Positions 26,717 to 35,058 of a stretch of DNA of 64,000 nt are shown here, piece after piece. Made by a program: the position numbers and the translations under genes. The notes under the pieces were generated by a model. That model saw only the letters and a program-made list of their open reading frames with translations, had not been told where the DNA came from and made no database searches. Within the stretch, counting starts at the first letter, position 1; the number at the start of each line of letters is the position of its first letter. Origin of the DNA: Paenibacillus ferrarius. Its GTDB lineage: Bacteria; Bacillota; Bacilli; Paenibacillales; NBRC-103111. The stretch lies in NCBI RefSeq assembly GCF_002027705.1, contig NZ_MBTG01000008.1:124001-188000 (forward strand), in the 5' to 3' direction.

Positions 26717-26807
26717 GCCCTCACCTGCCGATTCTTAGTACTCCCAGTAAAAGGTATTGTACCCGTTGCTTGATACATGTTATACATCTTTTATTTAACA
26801 AAAGAAT

Positions 26808-26836
26808 AGCCCTCACCCGTTCGAAAGGGTAAGGGC
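26808..26836. terminator. Hairpin between ger operon and chemoreceptor
   Basis: AGCCCTCACCC and GGGTAAGGGCT pair with one mismatch; no clear T-tract, so its role is uncertain. Confidence 0.4.
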
Positions 26837-26908
26837 TGTTCATAGACTCTTCGATCAATACCCCAATTGTAAACCCTTTCCCAAGGAAATTACAGGAAAC
26901 TATAACAT

Positions 26909-26929
26909 TTTCGACACGATTCGTCGAAA
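26909..26929. promoter_or_regulatory. Inverted Spo0A-like boxes upstream of the chemoreceptor
   Basis: TTTCGAC-7-GTCGAAA. The left arm contains TTCGACA, the exact complement of the 0A box TGTCGAA; the right arm has CGTCGAA, one base off. Confidence 0.5.
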
Positions 26930-27009
26930 TAAGATAAGAATAAACATATCCAAACAAAGGGAAAACATGACCCCTTACAAAAAAAGAGAGACTTCGGAGG
27001 CTATGCATA

Positions 27010-28752
27010 ATGAAACTCACGCTTTACAAGAAACTATTTTTTAGCTTTGTAATTGTTCTACTTCTCCTGTCCGCAATTACTATGACGTCCATCAGCAAGA
27101 TGACCTCTATGGGAGAAACAGCCAAGCAAACTACGAAAACCGGCTTACCCCAAGTCATCCTGCTTGCTAATTTGAATCATGATCTGAAAAATCTGGATGA
27201 TCTTATGCTGCGCATACAGCTTAATATGCAAAATAATACATCGCTGAGCGAGTCCAGCTTAGCAGGCGGCTCAACAGAAGACAGCACCACCCCATCGAAG
27301 AAAGCACAAACCTTGTTTGAGGAGATCCAACAAAAGGTTACACGCCTTGATGCTATCCCGCAAAATGAGAAAGATGCCCAACTGCTCAAAGTGTTTAAAG
27401 ATCAGTGGGCGCAATATGTCAATGGCTTTCCAGCAACGCTTGCTGCGGCAGAAAAGCACGGCATCGAGGGGATGAGACTTATTCAGCAGTCCGATTCGAG
27501 TCTCGGCGGCTGCAGTATCCTAATTGAAATGTTCACCAAAAAAATACAAGAACAGACGGACGAGTGGGCTACGAATCTAGATAATTCCTATCAAACGGGC
27601 ATCACTTGGATTATCACTCTGAGCGTATTAGCTATCATTGTTGGCTTAGCTATTTCATTCTTGATTGCAAGACATGTCTCTAAACCGATTATTGCGATGA
27701 GCGCTGCCGCCAAACGCATTTCGTCAGGCGATCTTTCCGTTCACGATATCTCTCTTCAACGACAAGACGAGATCGGCGAACTAAGTATTTCGTTTACTCA
27801 AATGACTGAGCATATGAGAGATATGATCCATACCATAAACGGGCACGCGCAAAGCGTCTCCTCATCGGCGGAACAGTTGAAATCCAGCTCCATCGACATG
27901 CAGGAAGTATCGCAGCAAATTACAATTACCGTGAAAGAAGTTGCCAGCGGCGCTGACCAACAAACACTCACAATGGAAGAAACCTCACGTTCCATGGAGG
28001 AAGTAGGCTCCGGCATTTATCGGATGGCAGAGAATGCTTCCTCCATCGCGGAATCCGTTGAATTTACCAAACAGCAGGCCGAAGCTGGCGGAACGTACGT
28101 ACAGAACACAGTGCACCAAATGGAGTCTATTCACCAATCCGTTCATCAAACAGATCAAGTCATGACTTTGCTTGAAACTAAATCACAAGAGATCGGTCAA
28201 ATCTTAGGAGCCATTCAAGATATTTCCCAACAAACGAATCTTCTAGCACTGAACGCAGCTATTGAAGCAGCAAGAGCTGGCGAGCAGGGGCGCGGCTTCG
28301 CAGTCGTCGCTGCCGAAGTTCGCAAGCTGGCCGAACAATCCAGCAAATTCTCTGGAGAAATCTCTACGCTTCTCGGTGAAATTCAAGATACTATTCATGA
28401 TTCCGGCGATGCTCTTGGCCATGTCAAAAACGAAGTACAAACCGGTATTCTGCTCGTTCAGAAAACAGAGCAAAACTTCGGAGAAATTTTACAATCCACT
28501 TCTCTCGTAGCTTCACAAATCCAAGAGATGGCTGCAACCACCCAACAAATGTCGGCAGGTGCTCAGGAAATTACGGCTTCGGTGCAGCAGGTTGCATCCA
28601 TTGCCCAAAAAACAGCAGCCTCCTCCCAAGATGTCTCCCTTTCTGCTGTTAATCAGCTCGAAACAACGGGAGAAGTCAGAGTCGCCGCGCAATCTCTCTC
28701 GGCTATGGCGGATGAGCTGCAGGAGATCTTGGCTCGTTTCCGTATCGCCTAA
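27010..28752 (+). CDS. Methyl-accepting chemotaxis protein
   Basis: 580 residues: transmembrane helix 1 (about 8-30), an extracellular helical-bundle sensor to about 195, helix 2 (196-218), HAMP (219-272) and a cytoplasmic signalling coil with the hairpin tip containing [20 protein letters not shown] and [14 protein letters not shown] 9 bp before the ATG. It reports ligand occupancy to CheA/CheW. A strong terminator follows. Possible Spo0A control from the paired boxes upstream. Confidence 0.94.
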   Translation: MKLTLYKKLFFSFVIVLLLLSAITMTSISKMTSMGETAKQTTKTGLPQVILLANLNHDLKNLDDLMLRIQLNMQNNTSLSESSLAGGSTEDSTTPSKKAQTLFEEIQQKVTRLDAIPQNEKDAQLLKVFKDQWAQYVNGFPATLAAAEKHGIEGMRLIQQSDSSLGGCSILIEMFTKKIQEQTDEWATNLDNSYQTGITWIITLSVLAIIVGLAISFLIARHVSKPIIAMSAAAKRISSGDLSVHDISLQRQDEIGELSISFTQMTEHMRDMIHTINGHAQSVSSSAEQLKSSSIDMQEVSQQITITVKEVASGADQQTLTMEETSRSMEEVGSGIYRMAENASSIAESVEFTKQQAEAGGTYVQNTVHQMESIHQSVHQTDQVMTLLETKSQEIGQILGAIQDISQQTNLLALNAAIEAARAGEQGRGFAVVAAEVRKLAEQSSKFSGEISTLLGEIQDTIHDSGDALGHVKNEVQTGILLVQKTEQNFGEILQSTSLVASQIQEMAATTQQMSAGAQEITASVQQVASIAQKTAASSQDVSLSAVNQLETTGEVRVAAQSLSAMADELQEILARFRIA

Positions 28753-28762
28753 CAGAAATAAT

Positions 28763-28803
28763 AAAGTGGTTAAACAGGGTTCACTCTGTTTAACCACTTT
28801 TTT
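28763..28803 (+). terminator. Terminator of the chemoreceptor gene
   Basis: AAAGTGGTTAAACAG pairs perfectly with CTGTTTAACCACTTT, followed by TTT. Confidence 0.92.
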
Positions 28804-28934
28804 GATCCTAAAGATCGTTTTTCAGCCGCCCTTGGGATGTTAAGATTTAATTCACCATCAAATGCCTCAACCGAATGTACGTGAAACGCTGTTAATACAG
28901 CAAAAATTGAAATCATGGACACTAGTTTTTTCAA
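28770..28934 (-). CDS. Possible small secreted peptide (weak)
   Basis: A 54-codon minus frame from a TTG start reads MKKLVSMISIFAVLTAFHV followed by SVEA, which would make a signal peptide. The last codons fall in the chemoreceptor terminator and are probably chance. GGGGGAAAA is a poor ribosome site; an AT-rich TATATTATAG element lies upstream. Confidence 0.2.
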   Translation of the reverse strand: MKKLVSMISIFAVLTAFHVHSVEAFDGELNLNIPRAAEKRSLGSKKWLNRVNPV

Positions 28935-29011
28935 GTTTTCCCCCGCTATAATATAGATACTTATCTCTGATACGCCCATTATTATCCCTAAAAAAGGAGA
29001 TTCTACTGTCA

Positions 29012-29506
29012 TTGAAAGAAGGTAATCGTATGCAGCCCTCACCTCCTAAGCTTCCACTAACGCCTGAAGAAAAGCAGCATTTAAAAGCTTCCAAAGTAAA
29101 GCTTAATGACATTGCTCTTATGGAGCTATCCGAGCTCGCATTTTATTTGCAAGCCTCCTTAGAAAGGGCTCAATATCTGCGAGGGTTGGCGCAATTCCAA
29201 TCCGTTCCATCCATTGGTCCAAAGGTGTCTGAGCGTGTTGTGCAGATGGGTTTCTACTCCCTTGATGACATCAAACATACACGTGGTGAGGAATTAATTA
29301 ACCGTTGGGAACAGCATTGCGGCTATTGGGAGGATCCGTGTTTAGAGGATTCTTTCCGCTGTATGGTCCATTATGCCAATCATCCAACTAGTGAAAGAAC
29401 TTGGTTTGATTTTACGGACGAGCGTAAACACTATCGTGAGCAAAATGGATATCCGGCTACTCGGCCTACTGTTTCATGGCAAGACATCTTCAAGAAAACT
29501 CGTTAA
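29012..29506 (+). CDS. Cdd1-like helix-hairpin-helix protein
   Basis: 164 residues. The centre holds a helix-hairpin-helix (LAQFQSVPSIGPKVSERVVQMGFYSLDDI) and the end EDPCLEDSFRCMVHYANHP, the pattern of the Cdd1 (pathogenicity locus) family of presumed DNA-binding proteins. Start either TTG 29012 (AAAAGGAG, 12 bp) or ATG 29030 (AGAAGG, 7 bp); the latter is equally likely. Single gene; function unknown. Confidence 0.82.
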   Translation: MKEGNRMQPSPPKLPLTPEEKQHLKASKVKLNDIALMELSELAFYLQASLERAQYLRGLAQFQSVPSIGPKVSERVVQMGFYSLDDIKHTRGEELINRWEQHCGYWEDPCLEDSFRCMVHYANHPTSERTWFDFTDERKHYREQNGYPATRPTVSWQDIFKKTR

Positions 29507-29565
29507 CGGAGATATAGCGTAATCTAGTTTTTATGTGTCTATAGGAATTGCTTGGTTTTCTTTTC

Positions 29566-29590
29566 AATATTCCTTGACAGGAATATTCCT
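29566..29590. promoter_or_regulatory. Operator of arsR-like gene 2
   Basis: AATATTCC-TTGACA-GGAATATT inverted repeat spanning the -35 box; the right half is also the palindrome AGGAATATTCCT. Confidence 0.65.
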
Positions 29591-29603
29591 TTTGGAGTAT
29601 ATT
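29574..29603 (+). promoter_or_regulatory. Promoter of the arsR/SRPBCC operon
   Basis: TTGACA-18-TATATT, same geometry as the promoter at 22654. Confidence 0.75.
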
Positions 29604-29648
29604 TAAATTGTTAGTACGGTACGATTCAAAAAGAACGAGGCCATAACG

Positions 29649-29978
29649 ATGGATATAACAACCTTTAGCGCACTTGCAGAACCTAATCGTTTGCGTATTG
29701 TGGAGCTCCTGCTTGACGGTCCCCTGATGGTAGGAGAGATCACGGAACGGCTTCAGCTCCAGCAGCCGCAAGTATCGAAGCATCTGCGAGTTCTCCTGGA
29801 TGCCGGACTCGTCGAGGTGCAGGCTGAGGCTAATCGCCGGAACTACAAGCTCCGATTGGACCCCTTTCAAGAATTGGATGCTTGGCTCGAAACCTATCGG
29901 ACTGTCTGGGAGGAGCGTTTCGAAGCTCTAGAACGATACTTGCAGAAACTGAAGGCAAAAGAAAACAAGAAAAACTAA
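29649..29978 (+). CDS. ArsR-family regulator 2
   Basis: 109 residues: TTFSALAEPNRLRIVELLLDGPLMVGEI, recognition helix QPQVSKHLRVLLDAG and wing NRRNYKL, with no cysteines. It is a paralogue of the 22707 gene. GAGG precedes the ATG. It is 19 bp upstream of an SRPBCC gene, a standard ArsR-SRPBCC pair, and its promoter holds a symmetrical operator suited to autorepression. Confidence 0.92.
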   Translation: MDITTFSALAEPNRLRIVELLLDGPLMVGEITERLQLQQPQVSKHLRVLLDAGLVEVQAEANRRNYKLRLDPFQELDAWLETYRTVWEERFEALERYLQKLKAKENKKN

Positions 29979-29997
29979 ATTTTAGGAGGAATGTAGA

Positions 29998-30504
29998 ATG
30001 TCGAGCAAAATGATTAGCAAAGTAGAAGGTCAAGAACTTATATTAGAGCGGGTTTTCAATGCACCGCAGGCACTTGTTTTCAAAGCTTTCTCTGAAGCTG
30101 AGCACCTGAAGCAATGGTGGGGACCTCGCGGCTGGGAAGTCACCGTATGCACCGTAGATTTTCGCCCAGGCGGCATTTGGCATTACTGCATGAAATGTAT
30201 GGATAAAAATCAAGGCGATTTCTATGGATTTGAATCATGGGGAAAAGCTGTCTACGAAGAGATTGTCGAGGCAGAGAAAATCGTTTATGTGGATTACTTC
30301 TCAGATGCTGAAGGCAATGAAGCAGATGGCTTGCCCTCCTCTCATATTACTATGACGTTCGTAGAGCAAGACGGCCAAACCAAACTTATTAGCCGTGCAA
30401 GATACGCTTCAGTTGAAGCACTCAAAACCGTTATGGAAATGGGCATGGAGCAAGGAATCACAGAAACTTGGGATCGCCTCTCCGAGTACCTGCAAGTTAT
30501 TTAA
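29998..30504 (+). CDS. SRPBCC/AHSA1-family protein
   Basis: 168 residues with the START/AHSA1 signature (ILERVFNAPQALVFKAFSEAEHLKQWWGP and VDFRPGGIWHYCM), a hydrophobic-ligand-binding fold. TTAGGAGG before the ATG. Second gene of the ArsR pair; ligand unknown. Confidence 0.9.
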   Translation: MSSKMISKVEGQELILERVFNAPQALVFKAFSEAEHLKQWWGPRGWEVTVCTVDFRPGGIWHYCMKCMDKNQGDFYGFESWGKAVYEEIVEAEKIVYVDYFSDAEGNEADGLPSSHITMTFVEQDGQTKLISRARYASVEALKTVMEMGMEQGITETWDRLSEYLQVI

Positions 30505-30520
30505 GCTGCTATGTTTTAGA

Positions 30521-30557
30521 AAAGCCGTCCGGCCTACAGCCGGCGGCTTTATTTCAT
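30521..30557 (+). terminator. Terminator of the arsR/SRPBCC operon
   Basis: AAAGCCGTCCGGC pairs with GCCGGCGGCTTT (one bulged T), followed by ATTT. Confidence 0.8.
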
Positions 30558-30625
30558 TTGCAAGTCAAAATTAGCTGCCTCAAGAGCTTCCTAGTGTGCA
30601 TTTTTTCATTTCTTGCTTACTAAAT

Positions 30626-30654
30626 TTGAGAAACCATAAAAAAATGAGTAAACT
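30626..30654 (+). promoter_or_regulatory. Promoter of the LLM oxidoreductase gene
   Basis: TTGAGA-17-TAAACT, 27 bp before the ATG. Confidence 0.5.
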
Positions 30655-30680
30655 ATAGATAGTGAAGGAGGCGAGTCTTA

Positions 30681-31739
30681 ATGACCGATTTGACAACGAG
30701 TATGGAAATAGGAATCAGTACATTTTTGGAAACAACACCGGATCCGGTGACAGGAATAATCATGAGCCACGCTGAACGACTGCGCAATGCGGTTGAGGAA
30801 ATCGTGCTGGCCGATCAGGTTGGTCTGGATGTCTATGGTATTGGCGAGCACCATCGAGCTGATTACGCCGGCACCTCACCTGCCGTTGTATTAGCCGCTG
30901 CCGCTGCTATGACCAAGCGAATCCGGCTTACCAGTGCCGTTACCGTGCTGTCCTCCGACGATCCGGTACGTGTGTATCAAGCATTCTCAACGCTGGACGG
31001 CATCTCGAACGGGAGAGCCGAAATTATGGCCGGCCGTGGTTCGTTTATCGAATCTTTCCCGCTTTTTGGGCACAGCCTAGAAGATTATGACGAATTGTTT
31101 GAAGAGAACTTGGAACTGCTGCTGGCGATCAGAGCCTCCGAGAAAGTGACATGGCGTGGCGGACATCGTCCTGCCATCCATAACCTTGGCGTATACCCCC
31201 GTTCCGTGCAAAGCCCACTGCCCGTATGGATTGCAAGCGGCGGGAATGCTCAGTCCGCTGTTCGAGCGGGCATGCTTGGACTTCCGATCGCCTTCGCGAT
31301 CATCGGCGGAATGCCGGAGAGTTTTGCTCCATTAGTCGCACTCTACAAAGAAGCTGCGGCAAAGGCCGGGCACGATCCAAGCAAGCTGCCCATTGCGACG
31401 CATTCCCACGGTTTCATTGGGGAGACAACACAGCAGGCTGCGGATCTCTTCTTCCCATCAACGCAGGCCCAGATGAATGTCATCGGACGCGAACGAGGCT
31501 GGGGGCAAAGTTACAACCGTGCAACCTATGATACTGCGCGCAGCCTTCGAGGCGCTCTCTACGTGGGCGATCCAGAATATGTGGCCGAAAAAATTCTCCT
31601 GCTGCGCAAAAATTTGGGCGTTACTCGTTTCTTCCTGCATGTCAATGTCGGCACAATGCCCCATCGTGAAGTTTTACGCGCTATCGAGCTGCTAGGCACC
31701 AAAGTTGCTCCGATTGTACGTAAGGAACTAGCCCGATAG
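30681..31739 (+). CDS. LLM-class flavin-dependent oxidoreductase
   Basis: 352 residues of the bacterial-luciferase-like (beta/alpha)8 fold: [35 protein letters not shown] and [33 protein letters not shown] are hallmark segments, and [13 protein letters not shown] is the FMN/F420 phosphate area. AAGGAGG 9 bp before the ATG. A single-gene unit; substrate unknown (related proteins are monooxygenases or reductases using FMN). Confidence 0.9.
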   Translation: MTDLTTSMEIGISTFLETTPDPVTGIIMSHAERLRNAVEEIVLADQVGLDVYGIGEHHRADYAGTSPAVVLAAAAAMTKRIRLTSAVTVLSSDDPVRVYQAFSTLDGISNGRAEIMAGRGSFIESFPLFGHSLEDYDELFEENLELLLAIRASEKVTWRGGHRPAIHNLGVYPRSVQSPLPVWIASGGNAQSAVRAGMLGLPIAFAIIGGMPESFAPLVALYKEAAAKAGHDPSKLPIATHSHGFIGETTQQAADLFFPSTQAQMNVIGRERGWGQSYNRATYDTARSLRGALYVGDPEYVAEKILLLRKNLGVTRFFLHVNVGTMPHREVLRAIELLGTKVAPIVRKELAR

Positions 31740-31751
31740 TTGCTTACCTCT

Positions 31752-32002
31752 GCTGAGTCTGCGTTTTTCGCCGGCTCAGGTCCGATTTCCTAGGGTTTCG
31801 GCTTCTTCCGGCTTGAGACTGCCTTTTCGGCAGGCTCAGCGCGGGTTTGCAGCTTCTCTGCGTCTGAGACTGCGTTTTTCGCTGGCTCAGGTCCGCTTTG
31901 CTGGAGGTTGCGGCTTTTTCCGGCTTGAGACTGCCTTTTCGGCAGGCTCAGCGGGGGTTTGCAGCTTTCCTGCGTCTGAGACTGCGTTTTTCGCCGGCTC
32001 AG
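31752..32002. repeat. Palindrome array, family B, five units
   Basis: Units start at 31755, 31815, 31866, 31927 and 31978 (steps 60, 51, 61, 51). GAGACTGCC-TTTTC-GGCAGGCTC hairpins alternate with GAGACTGCG-TTTTT-CGCCGGCTC versions; the A/G mismatch is kept in both. Between convergent genes. Confidence 0.9.
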
Positions 32003-32017
32003 CAGACACATGTCACT

Positions 32018-32551
32018 CTAGTAGGCTGCGACACCCACGCGATCAATGATTTCTTGGATAAATGCGGGCTCATCCGCCGGTGTGCGAGACGTGATCAAAT
32101 TGCCGTCTACAACGACTTCCTTATCGACAAAAGTGCCCCCCGCCTCACGCACTTCGTCCGCGATACCGGGATAGGAAGTCAACGTCCTGCCTTGCAGCAG
32201 ACCCGCTTTTGCGAGGATTTGAGGGCCATGGCAGATTGCTGCGATCGTCGTACCTGCCTGATCAGCCTTTTGCACGAATGACCGCACATGTTCATTCTCG
32301 AGCAATACGGACGGTGACTTCCCTCCTGGGATCACAATTGCCACATAATCCCCAGCGTCCGCTTCTTCTGCAGCTAGATGCGAGGTATAGGAGATTGTAC
32401 CTTTTTTCCCGTTCAGTACTGCGCCTTTGTCCAGACTGATGATCACGACCTCGTTGCCATTTTGCGTTAAAGCCTCATAGGGGTTTTTCATCTCAGAGTC
32501 TTCATAGCCATCTGCCAATAGAAACGCAACCTTCTTAACCATCTGCTTCAT
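32018..32551 (-). CDS. DJ-1/PfpI-family protein
   Basis: 177 residues. Nucleophile elbow AAICHGPQ with Cys107-His108 and the partner Glu17 (DGYEDSE), the triad of PfpI/YhbO-type enzymes. These act on glyoxal-damaged proteins or nucleotides or as proteases; which applies here is unknown. AGAGGAG 9 bp before the ATG. Confidence 0.9.
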   Translation of the reverse strand: MKQMVKKVAFLLADGYEDSEMKNPYEALTQNGNEVVIISLDKGAVLNGKKGTISYTSHLAAEEADAGDYVAIVIPGGKSPSVLLENEHVRSFVQKADQAGTTIAAICHGPQILAKAGLLQGRTLTSYPGIADEVREAGGTFVDKEVVVDGNLITSRTPADEPAFIQEIIDRVGVAAY

Positions 32552-32712
32552 CGGGGTCCACTCCTCTTTTAAATGATTACAAGCCTTCTCTATGCCTTAC
32601 CCTTATTGCCTGAATTAGTAACATTCATTCACTTGTTAAGCGGACATTTCAGCCTTGGAAGATTCTGATTGTCCATTTTGGGTTAATAATCATGTAAGAG
32701 GAGGTGTCCATC

Positions 32713-32910
32713 ATGAACAAGGATTCAACTTACAATCCGGATGAGCCGAAAAAGAACCCGGAAATCCCCCCAAAGGTCATCCCTGAAATAAAGCCGGAGA
32801 TAACACCCGAGATTCAGCCCAAACAAATACCGGAAATAACACCGGAGCAGCCTACTGAAGTGAACCCTGCGATCACACCAGAAGTACCGGTAATTCCGAA
32901 AGATCAATGA
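32713..32910 (+). CDS. Small proline/glutamate-repeat protein
   Basis: 65 residues of low complexity: after MNKDSTYNPDEP it consists of PEI-x-P-type repeats (PEIPPK, PEIKPEITPEIQPK, PEITPEQPTEV, PAITPEVPVIP), predicted extended and acidic-basic alternating, with no signal peptide. AGGAGG lies 8 bp before this ATG (a GTG at 32704 overlaps that site). Perfect ribosome site and clean frame support a real gene. Role unknown; similar rods occur in periplasm- or wall-spanning linkers. Confidence 0.7.
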   Translation: MNKDSTYNPDEPKKNPEIPPKVIPEIKPEITPEIQPKQIPEITPEQPTEVNPAITPEVPVIPKDQ

Positions 32911-33022
32911 GAAAACCACTATCGAGGTCATTTAAAAGAGGAGCGACCGCGTTGCGCGTTGTGAGGAAGCTTGTATCGTCACGTTTTCAACCGAAACGGA
33001 TACTTTCACTTGTGGCAAACGC

Positions 33023-33055
33023 AAAAAAGGGGCTGCCTCCGCAGTCCCTTTTTTG
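33023..33055. terminator. Bidirectional terminator
   Basis: AAAAAAGGGGCTGC and GCAGTCCCTTTTTT with a CTCC loop. It lies between the proline-repeat gene (+) and the pseudogene (-). Confidence 0.88.
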
Positions 33056-33061
33056 TTAGAT

Positions 33062-33310
33062 CTATGTTTTAACCTTCTTTCGGGGATCAAAAGAGATTTC
33101 ATCGATTCCCTCAAACCACTTTTGGTACACATAAATCATTATACTAACCAGTCCCATGAAAAGCAGCATCGTGAATCCCGACATGTCCCCCGAGATTGAT
33201 TGTATCTCCACCAGTTATTTTCCCAAGCGATCTCGTAGAAAATAACGTTGATGGCAGTCACTAAAAAGGCGACAGACAGGTACCTGCACATTAAAATATA
33301 CTTGAAGCCT
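33062..33310 (-). pseudogene. Frameshifted, 5'-truncated membrane-protein remnant
   Basis: In one minus frame the text reads LLLGFKYILMCRYLSVAF, VTAINVIFYEIAWENNWWRYNQS, then stops making sense; in the next frame it resumes as GDMSGFTMLLFMGLV, YQKWFEGIDEISFDPRKKVKT and a stop. The break is at a run of five G (33180-33190); one more G restores a single frame. Two to three transmembrane helices with a WW-Y motif resemble CBO0543-like membrane proteins of bacilli (tentative). The 5' end is missing and abuts a heptanucleotide repeat. Confidence 0.55.
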
Positions 33311-33349
33311 AGCAGCAGCCTGGTTCAATTGGGTTATTTAGAATTTGTA

Positions 33350-33426
33350 TTTTTACTGTTTACTGTTTACTGTTTACTGTTTACTGCTTACTGTTTACTG
33401 TTTACTGCTTACTGTTTACTGTTTAC
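33350..33426. repeat. Heptanucleotide microsatellite
   Basis: About eleven copies of TTTACTG (some TTACTGC) in 77 bp, ending 4 bp from the stop codon of the binding-protein gene. Copy number is likely variable. Confidence 0.92.
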
Positions 33427-33429
33427 CAT

Positions 33430-35019
33430 TCACCGTTTGCGATCCCGCTCCAGCGCTTGCTCCTGAATTTGAATCGCTCGATCAATTTGCAAAGCTTTGA
33501 TTTGACGGACATTGCGATCAAAAGTATCCACAGACTCAACGCCTAAAATTATTTTTAGCGACATTTCATCTACAAGCGTCGAAACGTCGTTCATAATAGA
33601 GGAAAGCTCTGCGTTCTCCAGCTCCGTTTTGGGAATTTGCGGCAGAATGCTGCGATCAACATCCGTGTCCGACCAAATCTGGACAGCTTTCTTCTGCTGT
33701 GGCAGCGTATACACTTGTTCCATATACCGTATATCCTGAACGAAAGGACCGAAATAGCTCGCACGACTGTACATCGCCAGCGCTTGCGCAGGCGCAAGCT
33801 TGTCCGGGTTCTGCAGAATGAGATTCGTGTAGGTCGGATACCCGTTAACCCATTTGTAACTGGTCCCCTCGACGCCAAAATTAAACAGCATGTGCCCCTC
33901 AGGCCCATAGCCGTAATCCAGCAGCTTCACCGCTTCCACCGCATGCTTGCTCTTGCTCGAAATCGCGACGCCTCCCGTCCCTTCGTAGGCATAGCTTCTT
34001 TGGCTGAATTTGGGCTTTTCACCTTTCTTCAGCACGGGATATGGCGCTGGCTCCAACTGAGCCTTCTTATCTTTCTCTTGAACAATCGGCTGCCATTTCC
34101 CCAGACCAGCGCCCGCATTCCAAATCGTTGCTCCGCTGCGACCCGACATCATGTTGGCATCCATGGTTTTCGTATCGACTGTTGCAATATTTTTATCGAT
34201 CAGACCTTCCTTATACCACTGGTGAAAAGTCTCCAGAAACTGCTTGTAACCAGGTTCGATCGCCCCGAATTTAACATGATCTTGGTCGAGATAAAATGAC
34301 TTTTTGATGCCGTAGGCGCCAACAAAACCCCCTCCTTCAATCCCAAAAAGAGCGCTGGGCACGCCAAGAAAAGTTAGCGGCGCTTCAATCCCCTTTTTCT
34401 CCTTAAAAGCTTGCAGTACCGTGTGCCATTCATCGATCGTCGTTGGCATCGCAAGCCCCAGCTCATCCAGCCAGTCCTTGCGAATGATCGGCCCTTGGTA
34501 GGTGCGCAGCTGATCATCGCCTCTAATAAAAGGAAAAACGTAATAGCTGCCATCATCGGTTTTGATCTGCTTGTCTATATTCGGATGCTCCTTCAAAAAT
34601 TTCTTCAAATTCGGCGCGTACTGATCAATTAATTCATTGAGCCGAATAATATAGCCATCATGAATCGCTTTGACGGGTCCGCCGGGAAACTGATTCCATT
34701 CGTATTCCATCATATCCGGCAAATCGCCGGAGGCCAGCAGCACGTTCATCGCTTCTTTCGCTTGATTCGCCGGAGGCTGCAGGAATTTGAGCTGGACGCC
34801 TGTTCGCTTCTGCCATTCCTGGAAGAAAGGAACATCCTGAAAGCTTGGCTTTACACTGCCGGCATTGCCGTTAAGCTCAGCCCAATAACTCAGCTTGGGC
34901 GCTCTTGATTGTGACTCGGAAACGGCGTCGATGTTCTCTTTGGAGTTTGAGCATGCTGTCAATAAACCGACCCCGATGGCCAACAACATGATCCCTATAT
35001 AAGCTTTTTGGCGCATCAT
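33430..35019 (-). CDS. Carbohydrate ABC transporter binding lipoprotein 1 (LplA-like)
   Basis: 529 residues. Lipobox LTAC (Cys23), then KLSYWAELNGN, QEWQKRTGVQLKFLQPP, LASGDLPDMMEYEW and YYVFPFIRGDDQ, the form of long LplA/YtcQ-type binding proteins of Paenibacillaceae. GGGAGG before the ATG. It is a clear paralogue of the 39491 gene (same order of motifs and near-identical C-terminal pattern VDEMSLKIILG). It lies after the regulator gene, so one importer may use two receptors. Confidence 0.9.
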   Translation of the reverse strand: MMRQKAYIGIMLLAIGVGLLTACSNSKENIDAVSESQSRAPKLSYWAELNGNAGSVKPSFQDVPFFQEWQKRTGVQLKFLQPPANQAKEAMNVLLASGDLPDMMEYEWNQFPGGPVKAIHDGYIIRLNELIDQYAPNLKKFLKEHPNIDKQIKTDDGSYYVFPFIRGDDQLRTYQGPIIRKDWLDELGLAMPTTIDEWHTVLQAFKEKKGIEAPLTFLGVPSALFGIEGGGFVGAYGIKKSFYLDQDHVKFGAIEPGYKQFLETFHQWYKEGLIDKNIATVDTKTMDANMMSGRSGATIWNAGAGLGKWQPIVQEKDKKAQLEPAPYPVLKKGEKPKFSQRSYAYEGTGGVAISSKSKHAVEAVKLLDYGYGPEGHMLFNFGVEGTSYKWVNGYPTYTNLILQNPDKLAPAQALAMYSRASYFGPFVQDIRYMEQVYTLPQQKKAVQIWSDTDVDRSILPQIPKTELENAELSSIMNDVSTLVDEMSLKIILGVESVDTFDRNVRQIKALQIDRAIQIQEQALERDRKR

Positions 35020-35058
35020 GTGTTCCTCCCTAACCCTGCTGCTGATCTCAAACTTGTC

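Noticed and set aside
26717-26800. SigG promoter for the ger operon
   Set aside because: Expected for the family, but no pair of boxes with acceptable spacing was found by eye.
31813-32049. Overlapping + frames in the family-B array
   Set aside because: Repeat-derived, without ribosome site.
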